From assembly GCA_032622095.1 (NCBI GenBank), contig CP136061.1, positions 682,001-746,000 on the forward strand: a DNA stretch of 64,000 bases, read 5' to 3'. The DNA is from Siphonodentalium dalli (Eukaryota; Mollusca; Scaphopoda; Gadilida; Siphonodentaliidae). Positions 24,124-35,544 of the stretch are shown here, piece by piece; position 1 is the first letter of the stretch, and each line of letters begins with the position of its first letter. Below the pieces are notes generated by a model. The model made no database searches, was not told the origin of the DNA, and worked only from the letters and a program-made list of their open reading frames with translations. The translations under genes were made by a program, and so were the position numbers.

Positions 24124-26550
24124 CAGGGTTCACGCTGCCACTTACCAAATTTTCCAATGGCAAGAAATATTTCTATTTGGCAAATAAAATTTCATTTGGC
24201 AAATATTTTGGCAAGTGGGTTGTAAATTATGTGATGTGAACTATCTAGTCATAAAACAGTATCGAGTGTGGATTATCTGTTACATACAATGCAATGCAAA
24301 AAAACACAGTCAACAAAAGTATCAACCTAGCGGTTAGCAGTATTATATCGTCAGTGATACATGTATTTAATCTTCCGTAGTTTTCACAAATACTCATCTT
24401 TCTGCCTAAATCAAATTGTCATCAAACAGTTATTCAACCGGGGTTAAAATATGACAGTCAGGAAAAAGAGATGTTCTTTAAATTTTTCATTGAGGTTTTT
24501 ATAAGTAATTTGTTTGTAATAGGCTCTCAAGTTAGATTACTTCACTTTACACGAAACAGCCAAAGGTAATTATAAAATTGATTTTACTGTTAATTAATCC
24601 CCATCATATGCAAATTACTGCAGACATTGTACACAGCGTTATGTTAATCAGTCAAAGGTGAATGACGAGCACCGGATTAATTGGTGGCTCAGCTTTGTTG
24701 CCAACTAAAATATAGATCCAAATAATATGTATGCTATGGATCCCGAAGCCACGACAAATAGTTTTCGCAGCTGGCTCAAACAATTTCATGGCTGGTTAGC
24801 TAGCTAAGCCGGCTCAGTCGCGACATTCATGGCAGACAAAATATGGCAGCTGAGACATTATCATTCAGCATATTTTCATTTCTGAAATTGTCCTAATCAT
24901 CAGTTAGTTATAGACCATAAGTCCTTTATTTATTTTTGCCATTATGGAAAAGCCCAGCGCCAAAATAATACTTGTGGACTGGAATTCTACGGGTCCACTA
25001 ACGCTATAAAACACATGGATATACTATGTAGTTTCCCACTTAAATGGTATAAGTTACATTGGGACTTCTGTCGACTTCAGACTGCTATCATCACTGACAT
25101 CTTGCGATATATGTATGCAGCATTGAAGGATGAATCCGATAGTAATCATATATAATATGTCAAAATATTTATATTTTAACCCCTTCAAGTTTGAATACAG
25201 AATGGATGCTCCCATTCAGTTATATGAATGCATGCATTGGAATAGTCTATTCACATTGAGAGGCCCGGGTGTTCTGATAATATAACAACCAAGCAGTGTC
25301 CATTTGTGTATGCCGATATTAGGCAATGCGGATTAGTCTTTTCGATGCAAAGTACTGTTGTGCTTGACATATAAGCCCATGTGCATGGCTCAGCCATTTT
25401 ACAATTCCGGTGGCGGAGTTTTTTTCATGTGGCAGATGTTAAGATAATATGGCTGGCGGTGGCTTGTATCTTGCAATATTAAATGTAATTTTCTGGTGTC
25501 GCTTAGATATTTATTGCTACTTTGATATATATTATAATACTAGCTCATTTTACCTGCGTATGTGGTTAACATGTAACAGGGGTCTTCCCGATCACCCGGA
25601 AGGTATTTTTTAGGGTCAATGTGTCATAATCGGGTACATCTTAGAGATGCTGACTATAGTTACTGTTTATATCTTAGTTTGGTGGAGAATTCCCAGTCAC
25701 CTGACAAGAGTTGAAGCCGGCATGATAATTTCAAATCACACCTTTTATTTAATAGAAGAGAGCAACAACTTGTTTCACATAACATACATAACATGATACA
25801 ATATCATACGATATACATGTGTATATTATATATAAAAACTAATAACTTGCACAAGATGCTTTTACATAACTTTGTTTACCGAACATACACAACATGGTAT
25901 GATATTTAAACTAATTCAAATGTCCCAGTGAATTGTCAATTTTCCTATACTTCTTTCTTCGCAGCATAAGTCGACCAACAGCACTTAGATGGATAATCAT
26001 GGCAGTCAGCTTTTTAACTTTTTAACTTTGGTATTATACCATACATTAGCAAAAATGAAAGAGGGGAGTGAAGCAAAGTACCGTATATATTTGTATTTCA
26101 TTTATATCTTTGTTTGACGGAGAACTCTTTTTTACAACAGTGCCAGTGAATTCGTTCATTCCTGAGGGACTTTATGCTGAACTTATAACTATCAAATATC
26201 TACCATTTGGAATGTAATGCACATTTACTTTGGCATTAGCCACGGTGAAATAAAGATGATTTAAAATGAGAAATATATCATCTTACATCATACTGGTTAC
26301 TGATCACAATTCACAGTGATATATCAAGGTGGGCAAGTGGGAACAAAACATACCCTTAAGTTGATATGGACTATAACTGCGGCTTGTTAATTATGTAACT
26401 GCTCGCTGTCGAGTGAACTGGAATAACCTAGCTGTGTAACAAAGATAACAAAAATTGAATTTTCTTCAAATTCCCTGATTATATACCCTCAATTAAATTT
26501 GCCCAAAAATAATTTCCTTTGGTAAAAATTTTGGCCCAGCGCCAACCCTG
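24124..26550. mobile_element. hAT-like element, 2.4 kb, no transposase seen
   Basis: Ends cagggttcacgctgcc and (inverse) cagggttggcgctgggcc. Flanks aggggaaa and agtgaaaa are a plausible diverged 8-bp duplication. Ends resemble those at 28535-29499 (cagtgttcgcgctg), and both carry subterminal ttggc/ccaaa motifs. No long frame inside. Confidence 0.6.
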
Positions 26551-26694
26551 AGTGAAAAGGATACCTACTTTTTGGATTTATAAAATAATAAATAAAACTC
26601 CATCCATACAAATATTTAGTATTGCCCGATCTCTAAACTGAGCATTGGTGGGGGGCACCTTTAGCACGCTTGGAATTGCAGTTATTTGTTATTA

Positions 26695-26762
26695 ATCCAG
26701 CTCTTCTCTTTTTGTCATTGAGTGTCTCCATAACTTTCTGTTCTCAACAACAAAAATACTTA
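26695..26762 (+). pseudogene. Decayed copy of exon 26845 acceptor and 5' end
   Basis: cttctctttttgtcattgag and ctccataactttctgttctc match the acceptor and start of the real exon (cttctctttcaggcattgag, then ctctataactccctgctctc). Here the AG is lost (tttttgtc for tttcaggc), so this copy should not splice. Confidence 0.85.
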
Positions 26763-26844
26763 TTTTGAAATGCCTCCATGTGTCTTTAAGTTTATATTAT
26801 TTGAATCTTATTTTTATTATTAAAACATGGTTCTTCTCTTTCAG

Positions 26845-27043
26845 GCATTGAGTGTCTCTATAACTCCCTGCTCTCAACAACAGAATATTGTTACTCTGCC
26901 ATACTTCATTGATTTAGCAGTGAATCATTCACCAACTATTCATAACCTGAAGCCAGATACAGAGTACACCATTGATATATATGCATACACATCACAGTAC
27001 AGAGGTCAGAAGCACAGTATGACTCAACGGACAGGTCTTGCAG
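26845..27043 (+). CDS. Exon: FN3 domain 4, second part
   Basis: 199 bp, starts in phase 0 and ends in phase 1; acceptor cttctctttcag, donor gtacaa. Completes FN3-4: ALSVSITPCSQ, then LKPDTEYTIDIYAYTSQY, the canonical L-x-P-x-T-x-Y motif of the E-F region, and a final strand. One further Cys could pair with those of the preceding exon. A decayed copy of the acceptor side and the first ~50 bp of this exon lies ~150 bp upstream (26695-26762). Confidence 0.83.
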
Positions 27044-27136
27044 GTACAAGTCATTTAATTCATAAATAATGGAGAAAATATTAGATAATATGGTTAGAAA
27101 GGAATTATTTTCGCATGCAATAAACTATTATTTGTT

Positions 27137-27305
27137 GAATTCAAAAAGGCGAGGATGATCCTCCAGGGAGGTAATCTCAATCACTTGAACATCCTGGTCC
27201 TGAAGAAGATACACTTGTATCAAAAGCGCTAGACCATTTTTAGGATATTCAAGTGATTGAGATTACCTCCCTGGAGGATCATCCTCGCCTTTTTGAATTT
27301 ATTAA
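27137..27305. mobile_element. Fold-back element with ~60-bp perfect arms
   Basis: Arms ttcaaaaaggcgaggatgat, then cctccagggaggtaatctca, are repeated in inverse around a 45-bp loop. Very little divergence between arms. Confidence 0.8.
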
Positions 27306-28059
27306 CTCACAACTCAATCACATTAAATATGGCCACGAGCATTTCTATCACCAGTGTCACACCCGTTGACATCAACTTCCCCACACCCAACGTGTCCCTC
27401 ACTATAGTAATCCATGATGACAACTTACAAAGGGGAACTAAATGCACACGCACAAATCTGGAACACTAAACCTCAGCACAGCACCTCAGCGCGCAAATAA
27501 AGAGAGAGATAGCGCGGATCTGCACTCTCCGCGCACCCTACCACCAGTAGGCACTAACAAGAAGGACTTTAATTAGTCGCCTCCAATTTATATTATTTGT
27601 TGAAGATGTCCCAATAAGACTTTGTTTGATCCCCATATAACATAAGGCTGGATTGAGCCCCATATAACATAAGGCTGTGTATATGTTGTTTTTATATTTT
27701 TCCCAGGTCAATCTCTTCAGGTGGAGGGCTCGCTATTAAAAGTAGGCAATGGTTCCTCTACCTAATTAGGTAAAACCTTATGCTATTTGTTGTCCCCCAA
27801 ATTTCAGAGGTTATTACAATCTTATTACACAGCCTTGTGGTCCATCCATCTGCCGAGCCATCTGTCCATCAGAATTGTTTTGATGATAACTTGAATAGCA
27901 TTTGACAGAATTTGATGAAACGTTGAACTTCAATCAATATTCAAATGTCATGATATGATGTTTGTATAGAACGTGCGATATGTGGTCACGATGAACACAG
28001 TTGTTGAGCCACTTGTTAATTTGACTTATATCGCGTTGATTCACATTTGTAATAAGAAT
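27306..28059. other. Intron, nothing firm recognised
   Basis: Contains a short direct repeat ccccatataacataaggctg (27630-27680) and a GC-richer patch (27470-27545). No gene. Confidence 0.45.
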
Positions 28060-30990
28060 GTATAAGCTGTCTATTCTAGACACAACAAGTGATAGTGCAG
28101 AAGGTTTGATGGCTTACTCACTCAGAAGGCATTTCACTCTTCCTAGACATCTTAGGTGGAAATAACACGTGCTAATTAAATTGGACACCATAGCACTCAT
28201 AGACATTTCAACAAAGAAAGTTCCAAAGTTACGAAGATTTGAGCTAGATTCTATATCCGTCCCCACACGGTTTATTTTGAACTTACTGGTTGAATTTCAT
28301 TTACATTTGCTGACAACACTTTGAGTGAGTGTTTGGATCCTAGAACTAAGAATTCAGATTTGTCATTATTGAGCTTTAGACATTTGGTCTGCATCCAAAG
28401 CCTGACTTCCAGGAAACACGTTTCTAGTTGATGAAGTGCATTTCTGTAACCTTAAGTTTCTTCTGCGAAAAATCAAGGTATATCTGTGTGTCGTCCGCAT
28501 ACATGTGATATCTGACCTTATGTTTATCAAGGATCAGTGTTCGCGCTGGACCGAAAAAAACTTTAGCCAAAAGTTTAGCCAAATGAAAATTTTATTAGCC
28601 AAATGAAAAAATCTTTAGCCAAAAGTTTTTTGGCCAAATTAAAAAAAACTATGGCCAAATTAAATCATCGTTTTCTGGTCGGTTCACAATTAATGACTAA
28701 AACGTCAAATCTAACAGACACAGGTAAAATAAACATTAATTTAACTAATTTTAATGAACTAGAAATATTTTTATATATATATCATTTATTAAAAAAATAT
28801 TAATCTCTATGTGAAAGAGTGATTTGGGGAGGGGATGACCCGGGATTGTCCTTCTTAATGTCATTATGTTTTTGTTTTATATCAATATCTTTTAATTGAT
28901 TAAATCATGAAATATTAATTATCCTTGCGAAAATATCTAAGTGACATCTGGAAACTAATAAGTTAATATTGTTACGCCATTATCAAATTACAATCTGTCA
29001 TAAAAGCATGCATATTATTTTGAATGTATCGGTTTTGACAAATAGCAACAAAATATCTGTCATGATTCACATTTGGCTGATTAAGCTATTGTCTTACACT
29101 TGGTGCTCATAAACCTTGACCGTCATAAATACAATGTCATCATAAACATGCATTGTGCAGGAGCCCCGTGAGTGACCAGACAGACAATGGGGGATTAGCG
29201 GATTAAATTTAAAATAAATACTTTTGCTGTTTCGTGCAGAGTTAGTGGTTTCCCTTTGTACTGTCTGCGATCGGGTTTCCCTTTGTACAGTCGGCGATAT
29301 ATTCCCACTTACGATGTTTTTGGACTAGATCGTTCACATCACAGAATTGAAAACCCACTTGCCAAAAATTCATGCTTTCATTCTCCATTTGGATTAAAAA
29401 AAAAGTTTAGCCAAAAGTTTAGCCAAATGAAATTTGTATTAGCCAAATTCGAAAAAGATTAGCCATTGGCTAATTTGGCTACCGACAGCGCGAACACTGT
29501 CAAGGATAACATCAATTGGAAGAGTATATACAAGGTGACGGAGAGGTCCTAATATGAATCCCTGGGGTACTCCAAAAGTCAAGCTAACATTCTGTTAGAC
29601 AGAATATGTGTCCCCAATTAAAACCTTCTGTGTTCGCAACATTAAATTGGACCGAAACCCCGCTAATGCTGTTCAGCTAACACCAACCAAATCACTGAGC
29701 CTATTTACCAAAACATCATGATTGCATATTTCAAAAGCTGAGCTCAGGTAGAGTATAAGCAACAGCACACACCTTCGCAATCAAGTGAGAGGTCGATTTC
29801 ATTCTTCACTCATAGTCTCATACCAATGCGTCTCAAGTGAGTGGTGTTTCCTGTATGCCGACTGAAATTTGTTGAAACGATCATGTTTGTTAATGCCATC
29901 TCACGTTTCCTGTATTTATTGAAACGATTATGTTTGTTAATATGTTCGCACAGCTACTGATCGACTTGCTACGTTCACTATTACATTCAAAATTAATGAC
30001 AAATTTGACAATGGTCTATACTTTTTCCAAACATCTTGATCCAAGTTAGATTTGTTCAGGATCGGAATTACTGTGGCCATTTTCATGTGATCTCTGATAG
30101 TTCCTGTAGTTAGCAACATTTACAATTCCTTCATGTAACCATGTGACTGTCATGAATAGCATCATTTTTCAGAATCTTGGTGGGTATAGGAGCATGCATG
30201 TTGTACTCTTCATACCACGAACTGCTGACAATCTTGTCCGTGGAAATGGTGTAAACTTTATCAAGCGTGATGTCTCATGCAAATGGTATGGTGGTGTTGG
30301 AGGCTGTTCCGTCAACTGGAAAACTCATCGGAATTTTGTCATGAAAGAAAGTGGAAAACTTATATGCCAGGATTCTATTGTCCATGCCTCGTGGGAGTTT
30401 GGTTTCAATTTTTAGTCAACATATCGATGCACTGAGAAATATTTTTTTGTGAGGCATTTACTAGCAAAGTTTCATAGTAGTCCCTTTCGCTTCTTTTTTT
30501 GCTTGTCATTAAACCAAGGGTGGTGTTTCCTATTCCATAGGAAACACTACCCTTGATTAACATTATCGGTGGGTGCAAACATATCCGCAGCACGCTACAC
30601 ACTGGAATTGTATAGTTGAACAGTAGCTATATCATCTAACTCAGGCTCCAAAACCTCCATAAATCAAACTGGGTCGAAGTTTTTAAATGACTTTCTTGAA
30701 ACTGGTGCCTTAGTAACATGCGTATATCTACTACTGAATACCAGCTCACACCTCACAGCATGGTGGTCAGAACGAAAATGAATACAATCTAAAACTGTCA
30801 CATTGGTAACAATACTGTGTTGGCCTGTTATAATGTGGTCAAGGGTGTGGCCGGAATAATGTGGTCAAGGCTGTGGCCAGGATAATGTGGTCAAGGGTGT
30901 GGCCGGAATGCAGCACTGCATGTACAGCCTGTCCCAATTACGTCCATCAAGTTTGAATATTTATTATCATAACAGTCAGTATCACCTCAA
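28060..30990 (-). pseudogene. Decayed CR1/L2-like LINE (endonuclease end plus reverse transcriptase), split by a hAT insert
   Basis: Reading the minus strand from 30990 down, several frames give: endonuclease C-terminus (HFRSDHHAVRCEL, ~30750), PWFNDKQKKKRK (~30500), RT region MATVIPILNKSNLDQDV and KYRPLSNLS (~30060), QSAYRKHHSLET (~29840), GVPQGFILGPL (~29560), and, beyond the inserted hAT element at 28535-29499, the catalytic motif MYADDTQIYLDFS (~28490) and SRIDSL (~28080). Stops and frameshifts are frequent, so it is dead. Motif order is that of CR1/L2-like non-LTR retrotransposons. Antisense to the host gene. Confidence 0.85.
28535..29499. mobile_element. Non-autonomous hAT element with exact 8-bp TSD, nested in the LINE
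   Basis: TIRs cagtgttcgcgctg and cagcgcgaacactg; target duplication tcaaggat at 28527-28534 and 29500-29507. The LINE frame resumes on both sides. Subterminal regions carry tttagccaaaagtttagcca in direct orientation at both ends. 965 bp. Confidence 0.92.
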
Positions 30991-31005
30991 CCCTGATGTT
31001 AATAT

Positions 31006-31106
31006 ACAGTTATGCCCTAAATAATCGACTCTTTAACCACAGCAGAATTATGGGTCATTTTTCAGGATTTAGTTGGAAATAAGGCTTTTTACCATTCATC
31101 GGAAAG
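31006..31106. mobile_element. Half copy of the 213-bp palindromic MITE
   Basis: cagttatgccctaaataatc through accattcatcggaaag matches one arm; the other arm is absent. Confidence 0.8.
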
Positions 31107-31623
31107 GTGTAATGTATAGTGCAGTGTTGCGCTAAATTTAGCTCACTACTATACCAAACTTGCATGCAAAAAGCAATAAACAGAGGCAACAATCTTGAGA
31201 ATATATATACAGAAAGATGTCCCAACAATTTACTAAAGCGTGTCCAATAGAAGTTAAAACATTTGAACTGTGTCACAAGAACAACGTCAACTTGTGAAGT
31301 GGCAACATTTGGGTTGAATTCACCTTGTGGCACAGTTTTGGGTTTTCGTGTATTCAAAACTGAACCTAAATACTGCGTGTTTGGTTTATTGAACTAGATT
31401 TTGACACATTCTTGTGGTGTTTATGTTTATGATTTTTTCGGTAAGTTGATAATCATATTTGTTCTTATTAAATCAAGCTGTACTTGATTTCTATTAATAT
31501 CTTTTATGAAGGGAATGTGAACAGTCCAGCTGTTGGTGTTAGTAGGATACGGTTACGTAGTATGCATGCTGTTTGAATTGTTCAGTAAAATATAATAAGT
31601 TTGTTCTGTCATTGACTGTGCAG

Positions 31624-31697
31624 GTATAGTGCCCATTGGGGTGGTTATAGTTCACTACATTTTGTGTCGTGAACTATACCCCCACTGGGCATTATGA
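31624..31697. repeat. Hairpin with ~30-bp arms
   Basis: tatagtgcccattggggtgg and ttatagttcac are inverted at gtgaactataccccc and actgggcattat, with a 13-bp loop. Confidence 0.75.
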
Positions 31698-31869
31698 GTG
31701 TAGTCAACTCCAAGCCATGCTCTATTTAAAATAGTGTCATTCTTAAACTGTATTCATACTTGAATCGGACCGATTACCCCAACCCTGGAATCGGTTCAAT
31801 CCCTAAATATGCTGCAGCAACTCAAAATAATATTTATATCTCCTAATTGGTAAACCTTGATTATTTCAG

Positions 31870-32031
31870 CTCCAGAGAAAGTTACAATCCTTCGCGTTGC
31901 TAGTAAAGCAGAAACATCTGTTACCATGGAATGGAAGATACCCGAAATAAGACCAGGTCCAACAAAGTACATCGTCAAGGTTTTGGATAAATATGAAATT
32001 AGCGGTGCTATGGCAGGATGCATGGGAAACG
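31870..32031 (+). CDS. Exon: FN3 domain 5, first part
   Basis: 162 bp, phase 1-1; acceptor gattatttcag, donor ggtaagt. Encodes PEKVTILRVAS, Trp in SVTMEWKIP, C strand TKYIVKVLD and a loop with one Cys (GCMGN). It is the first half of an FN3 completed at 38225, more than 6 kb downstream across two large satellite arrays. A piggyBac-type MITE starts 26 bp after the donor. Confidence 0.82.
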
Positions 32032-32056
32032 GTAAGTTTCATCTTTCTATGCTTAA

Positions 32057-32172
32057 CCCTTTGATGGCAGGAGCTGCGCTGGTGCCGCTTTAAAGATTCT
32101 GTGCCAGTGCATTCTCTTATATATGTGAGGTTCCCTATGGGAGACCTGTATAAATAAGAGAATGCATTGGCA
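32057..32172. mobile_element. piggyBac-type MITE, right end lost
   Basis: TTAA/ccctttgatggcaggagc start, then gtgccagtgcattctcttat and the inverse gagaatgcattggcac. The terminal right arm is missing. It lies 26 bp after the exon 31870-32031 donor. Confidence 0.75.
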
Positions 32173-32454
32173 CATGATTTTTAAATAATACTTTCGACTT
32201 CAAAAAGTTCTGAGGTTTTGTGCTGGTGGAATATGATTTCTACAAATATTAGCCAGAGTAGAGATTCATGGCATGATCTACAAAAACAGAAACAAAATGA
32301 AGGTTGAAAAAAGCCATGTGTCAAATAAAGCCACCTTATTCGGGGGGACATCAAAATGACTAGGGACCATTGGTGTGTGTTTGGTTGGCCCCAAACCAAT
32401 ATAACATAGCCGTTTATTGATAGATTCTGACCCCAAAGTAAAAAATTAATTACT

Positions 32455-34925
32455 GTTAATTACAATTACAAATTACTGTTAACCCATCCCTGAGATGGTC
32501 TGACATTCAATTACTGTTAATCATCCCTGAAATGGTCTGACATTTAATTACTGTTAGCCCATCCCTGAAATGATCTGACATTTAATTACTGTTAACCCAT
32601 CCCTGAGATGGTCTGACATTTAATTACTGTTAACCCATCCCTGAGATGGTCTGACATTTAATTACTGTTAACCCATCCCTGAAATGATCTGACATTTAAT
32701 TACTATTAACCCATTCCTGAGATGGTCTGACATTTAATTACTGTTAACCCATCCCTGAGATGGTCTGACATTTAATTACTGTAACCCATCCCTGAGATGG
32801 TCTGACATTTAATTACTGTTAACCCATCCCTGAGATGGTCTAACATTTAATTACTATTAACCCATCCCTGAGATGGTCCGACATTTAATTACTGTTAACC
32901 CATCCCTGAGATGGTCTAACATTTAATTACTATTATCCCATTCCTGAGATGGTCTAACATTTAATTACTATTAACCCATCCCTGAGATGGTCTAACATTT
33001 AATTACTGTTAACCCATCCCTGAGATGGTCTAACATTTAATTACTATTAACCCATCCCTGAGATGGTCTGACATTTAATTACTGTTAACCCATCCCTGAG
33101 ATGGTCTGACATTTAATTACTATTAACCCATCCCTGAGATGGTCTAACATTTAATTACTTTTAACCCATCCCTGAGATGGTCTGACATTTAATTACTATT
33201 AACCCATCCCTGAGATGGTCTAACATTTAATTACTATTAACCCATTCCTGAGATGGTCTAACATTTAATTACTATTAACCCATCCCTGAGATGGTCCGAC
33301 ATTTAATTACTGTTAACCCATCCCTGAGATGGTCTAACATTTAATTACTATTATCCCATTCCTGAGATGGTCTAACATTTAATTACTATTAACCCATCCC
33401 TGAGATGGTCTAACATTTAATTACTGTTAACCCATCCCTGAGATGGTCTGACATTTAATTACTGTTAACCCATCCCTGAGATGGTCTTAACATTTAATTA
33501 CTATTATCCCATCCCTGAGATGGTCTAACATTTAATTACTATTAGCCCATCCCTGAGATGGTCTGACATTTAATTACTATTAACCCATCCCTGAGATGGT
33601 CTAACATTTAATTACTGTTAACCCATCCCTGAGATGGTCTAACATTTAATTACTATTAACCCATCCCTGAGATGGTCTAACATTTAATTACTGTTAACCC
33701 ATCCCTGAGATGGTCTGACATTTAATTACTGTTAACCCATCCCTGAGATGGTCTAACATTTAAATACTATTAACCCATCCCTGAGATGGTCTGACATTTA
33801 ATTACTATTAACCCATCCCTGAGATGGTCTGACATTTAATTACTATTAACCCATACCTGAGATGGTCTGACATTTAATTACTATTAACCCATCCCTGAGA
33901 TGGTCTGACATTTAATTACTATTAACCCATCCCTGAGATGGTCTGACATTTAATTACTATTAACCCACCCCTGAGATGGTCTGACATTTAATTACTATTA
34001 ACCCATCCCTGAGATGGTCTGACATTTAATTACTATTATCTGACATTTAATTACTATTAACCCATCCCTGAGATGGTCTAACATTTAATTACTATTAACC
34101 CATCCCTGAGATGGTCTAACATTTAATTACTGTTAACCCATCCCTGAGATGGTCTAACATTTAATTACTATTATCCCATCCCTGAGATGGTCTAACATTT
34201 AATTACTATTAACCCATCCCTGAGATGGTCTAACATTTAATTACTATTAACCCATCCCTGAGATGGTCTGACATTTAATTACTATTAACCCATCCCTGAG
34301 ATGGTCTGACATATAATTACTATTAACCCATCCCTGAGATGGTCTGACATTTAATTACTATTAACCCATCCCTGAGATGGTCTAACATTTAATTACTATT
34401 AACCCATCCCTGAGATGGTCTAACATTTAATTACTGTTAACCCATCCCTGAGATGGTCTGACATTTAATTACTGTTAACCCATCCCTGAGATGGTCTAAC
34501 ATTTAATTACTGTTAACCCATCCCTGAGATGGTCTAACATTTAATTACTATTAACCCATCCCTGAGATGGTCTGACATTTAATTACTATTAACCCATCCC
34601 TGAGATGGTCTGACATTTAATTACTATTAACCCATCCCTGAGATGGTCTGACATTTAATTACTGTTAACCCATCCCTGAGATGGTGTCTGGCATGTATTT
34701 ACTGTTAACCCATCCCTGAGATGGTCTGACATTTAATTACTATTAACCCATCCCTGAGATGGTCTGACATTTAATTACTATTAACCCATCCCTGAGATGG
34801 TCTGACATTTAATTACTATTAACCCATCCCTGAGATGGTCTGACATTTAATTACTATTAACCCATCCCTGAGATGGTCTGACATTTAATTACTGTTAACC
34901 CATCCCTGAGATGGTCTGACATTTT
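32455..34925. repeat. 38-bp satellite array, about 65 units
   Basis: Unit acccatccctgagatggtct plus gacatttaattactgtta. Variable positions (tctgaca/tctaaca, ctgtta/ctatta) are mixed. Rare variants tccgac (32877, 33295) and ttatcccattcc (32933, 33351) recur at exactly 418 bp = 11 units, a higher-order repeat. Confidence 0.95.
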
Positions 34926-34984
34926 GTTTGGAACACAACATAATCAACATCCATTCCTTATATTTATACCTAGATAGCAGATTA

Positions 34985-35544
34985 AAAGAAAATGTAGTTC
35001 AACTGTGGACTATCTCTTTGTAAACATGTATTATATAGTTACCGGGGTATAAAATATTAGATCTCAATCGAAGACTCCTGTCTGGAAATGCTTCTACCGA
35101 TTAATATTGATTTTATTTCAAATATTTTCTGATCTAAAAAGGTGTGGTTGTTTAGCTATCGAACAATAGTAGTTACTGTTAACAGAGACCAGAAAGTTTA
35201 TTTCGTAATTTTGTCACAAATAAATGTTAATTATACCCATTATCGCTTATTACTATGGAATAAAACTATACAACCAATCAATCTGGGTCATTTTATGTTC
35301 GGTACGTAGCCATAAGAAAGCCCAATCCTCTCTATCACTATATGGTATCACCCATATGGTCTGTTCTAAAAATAGACAAATAAAGTGCCCCAATTAATCG
35401 TCTCATTTCATAATAATATAATCGAAATAAAATCAATATTAATTGATAGAAGCATTTCCGGACAGGGATCTTCGGTTCATATTTATTATTTTAAACCCAC
35501 ACAACTATTTCAAATTTGTTATTGATAATCCATCTTTAAACGTT
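34985..35544. mobile_element. Fold-back remnant
   Basis: ctgtctggaaatgcttct and attaatattgatttta (35085-35120) recur inverted at 35430-35480 (aaaatcaatattaattgata, gcatttccggacag). The left arm also resembles the flanks of the MITE at 7176. Confidence 0.65.

Noticed and set aside
29937-30415. Short genes on either strand (60 and 90 codons)
   Set aside because: Minus-strand frame is the LINE reverse transcriptase region; the plus-strand frame is its antisense.
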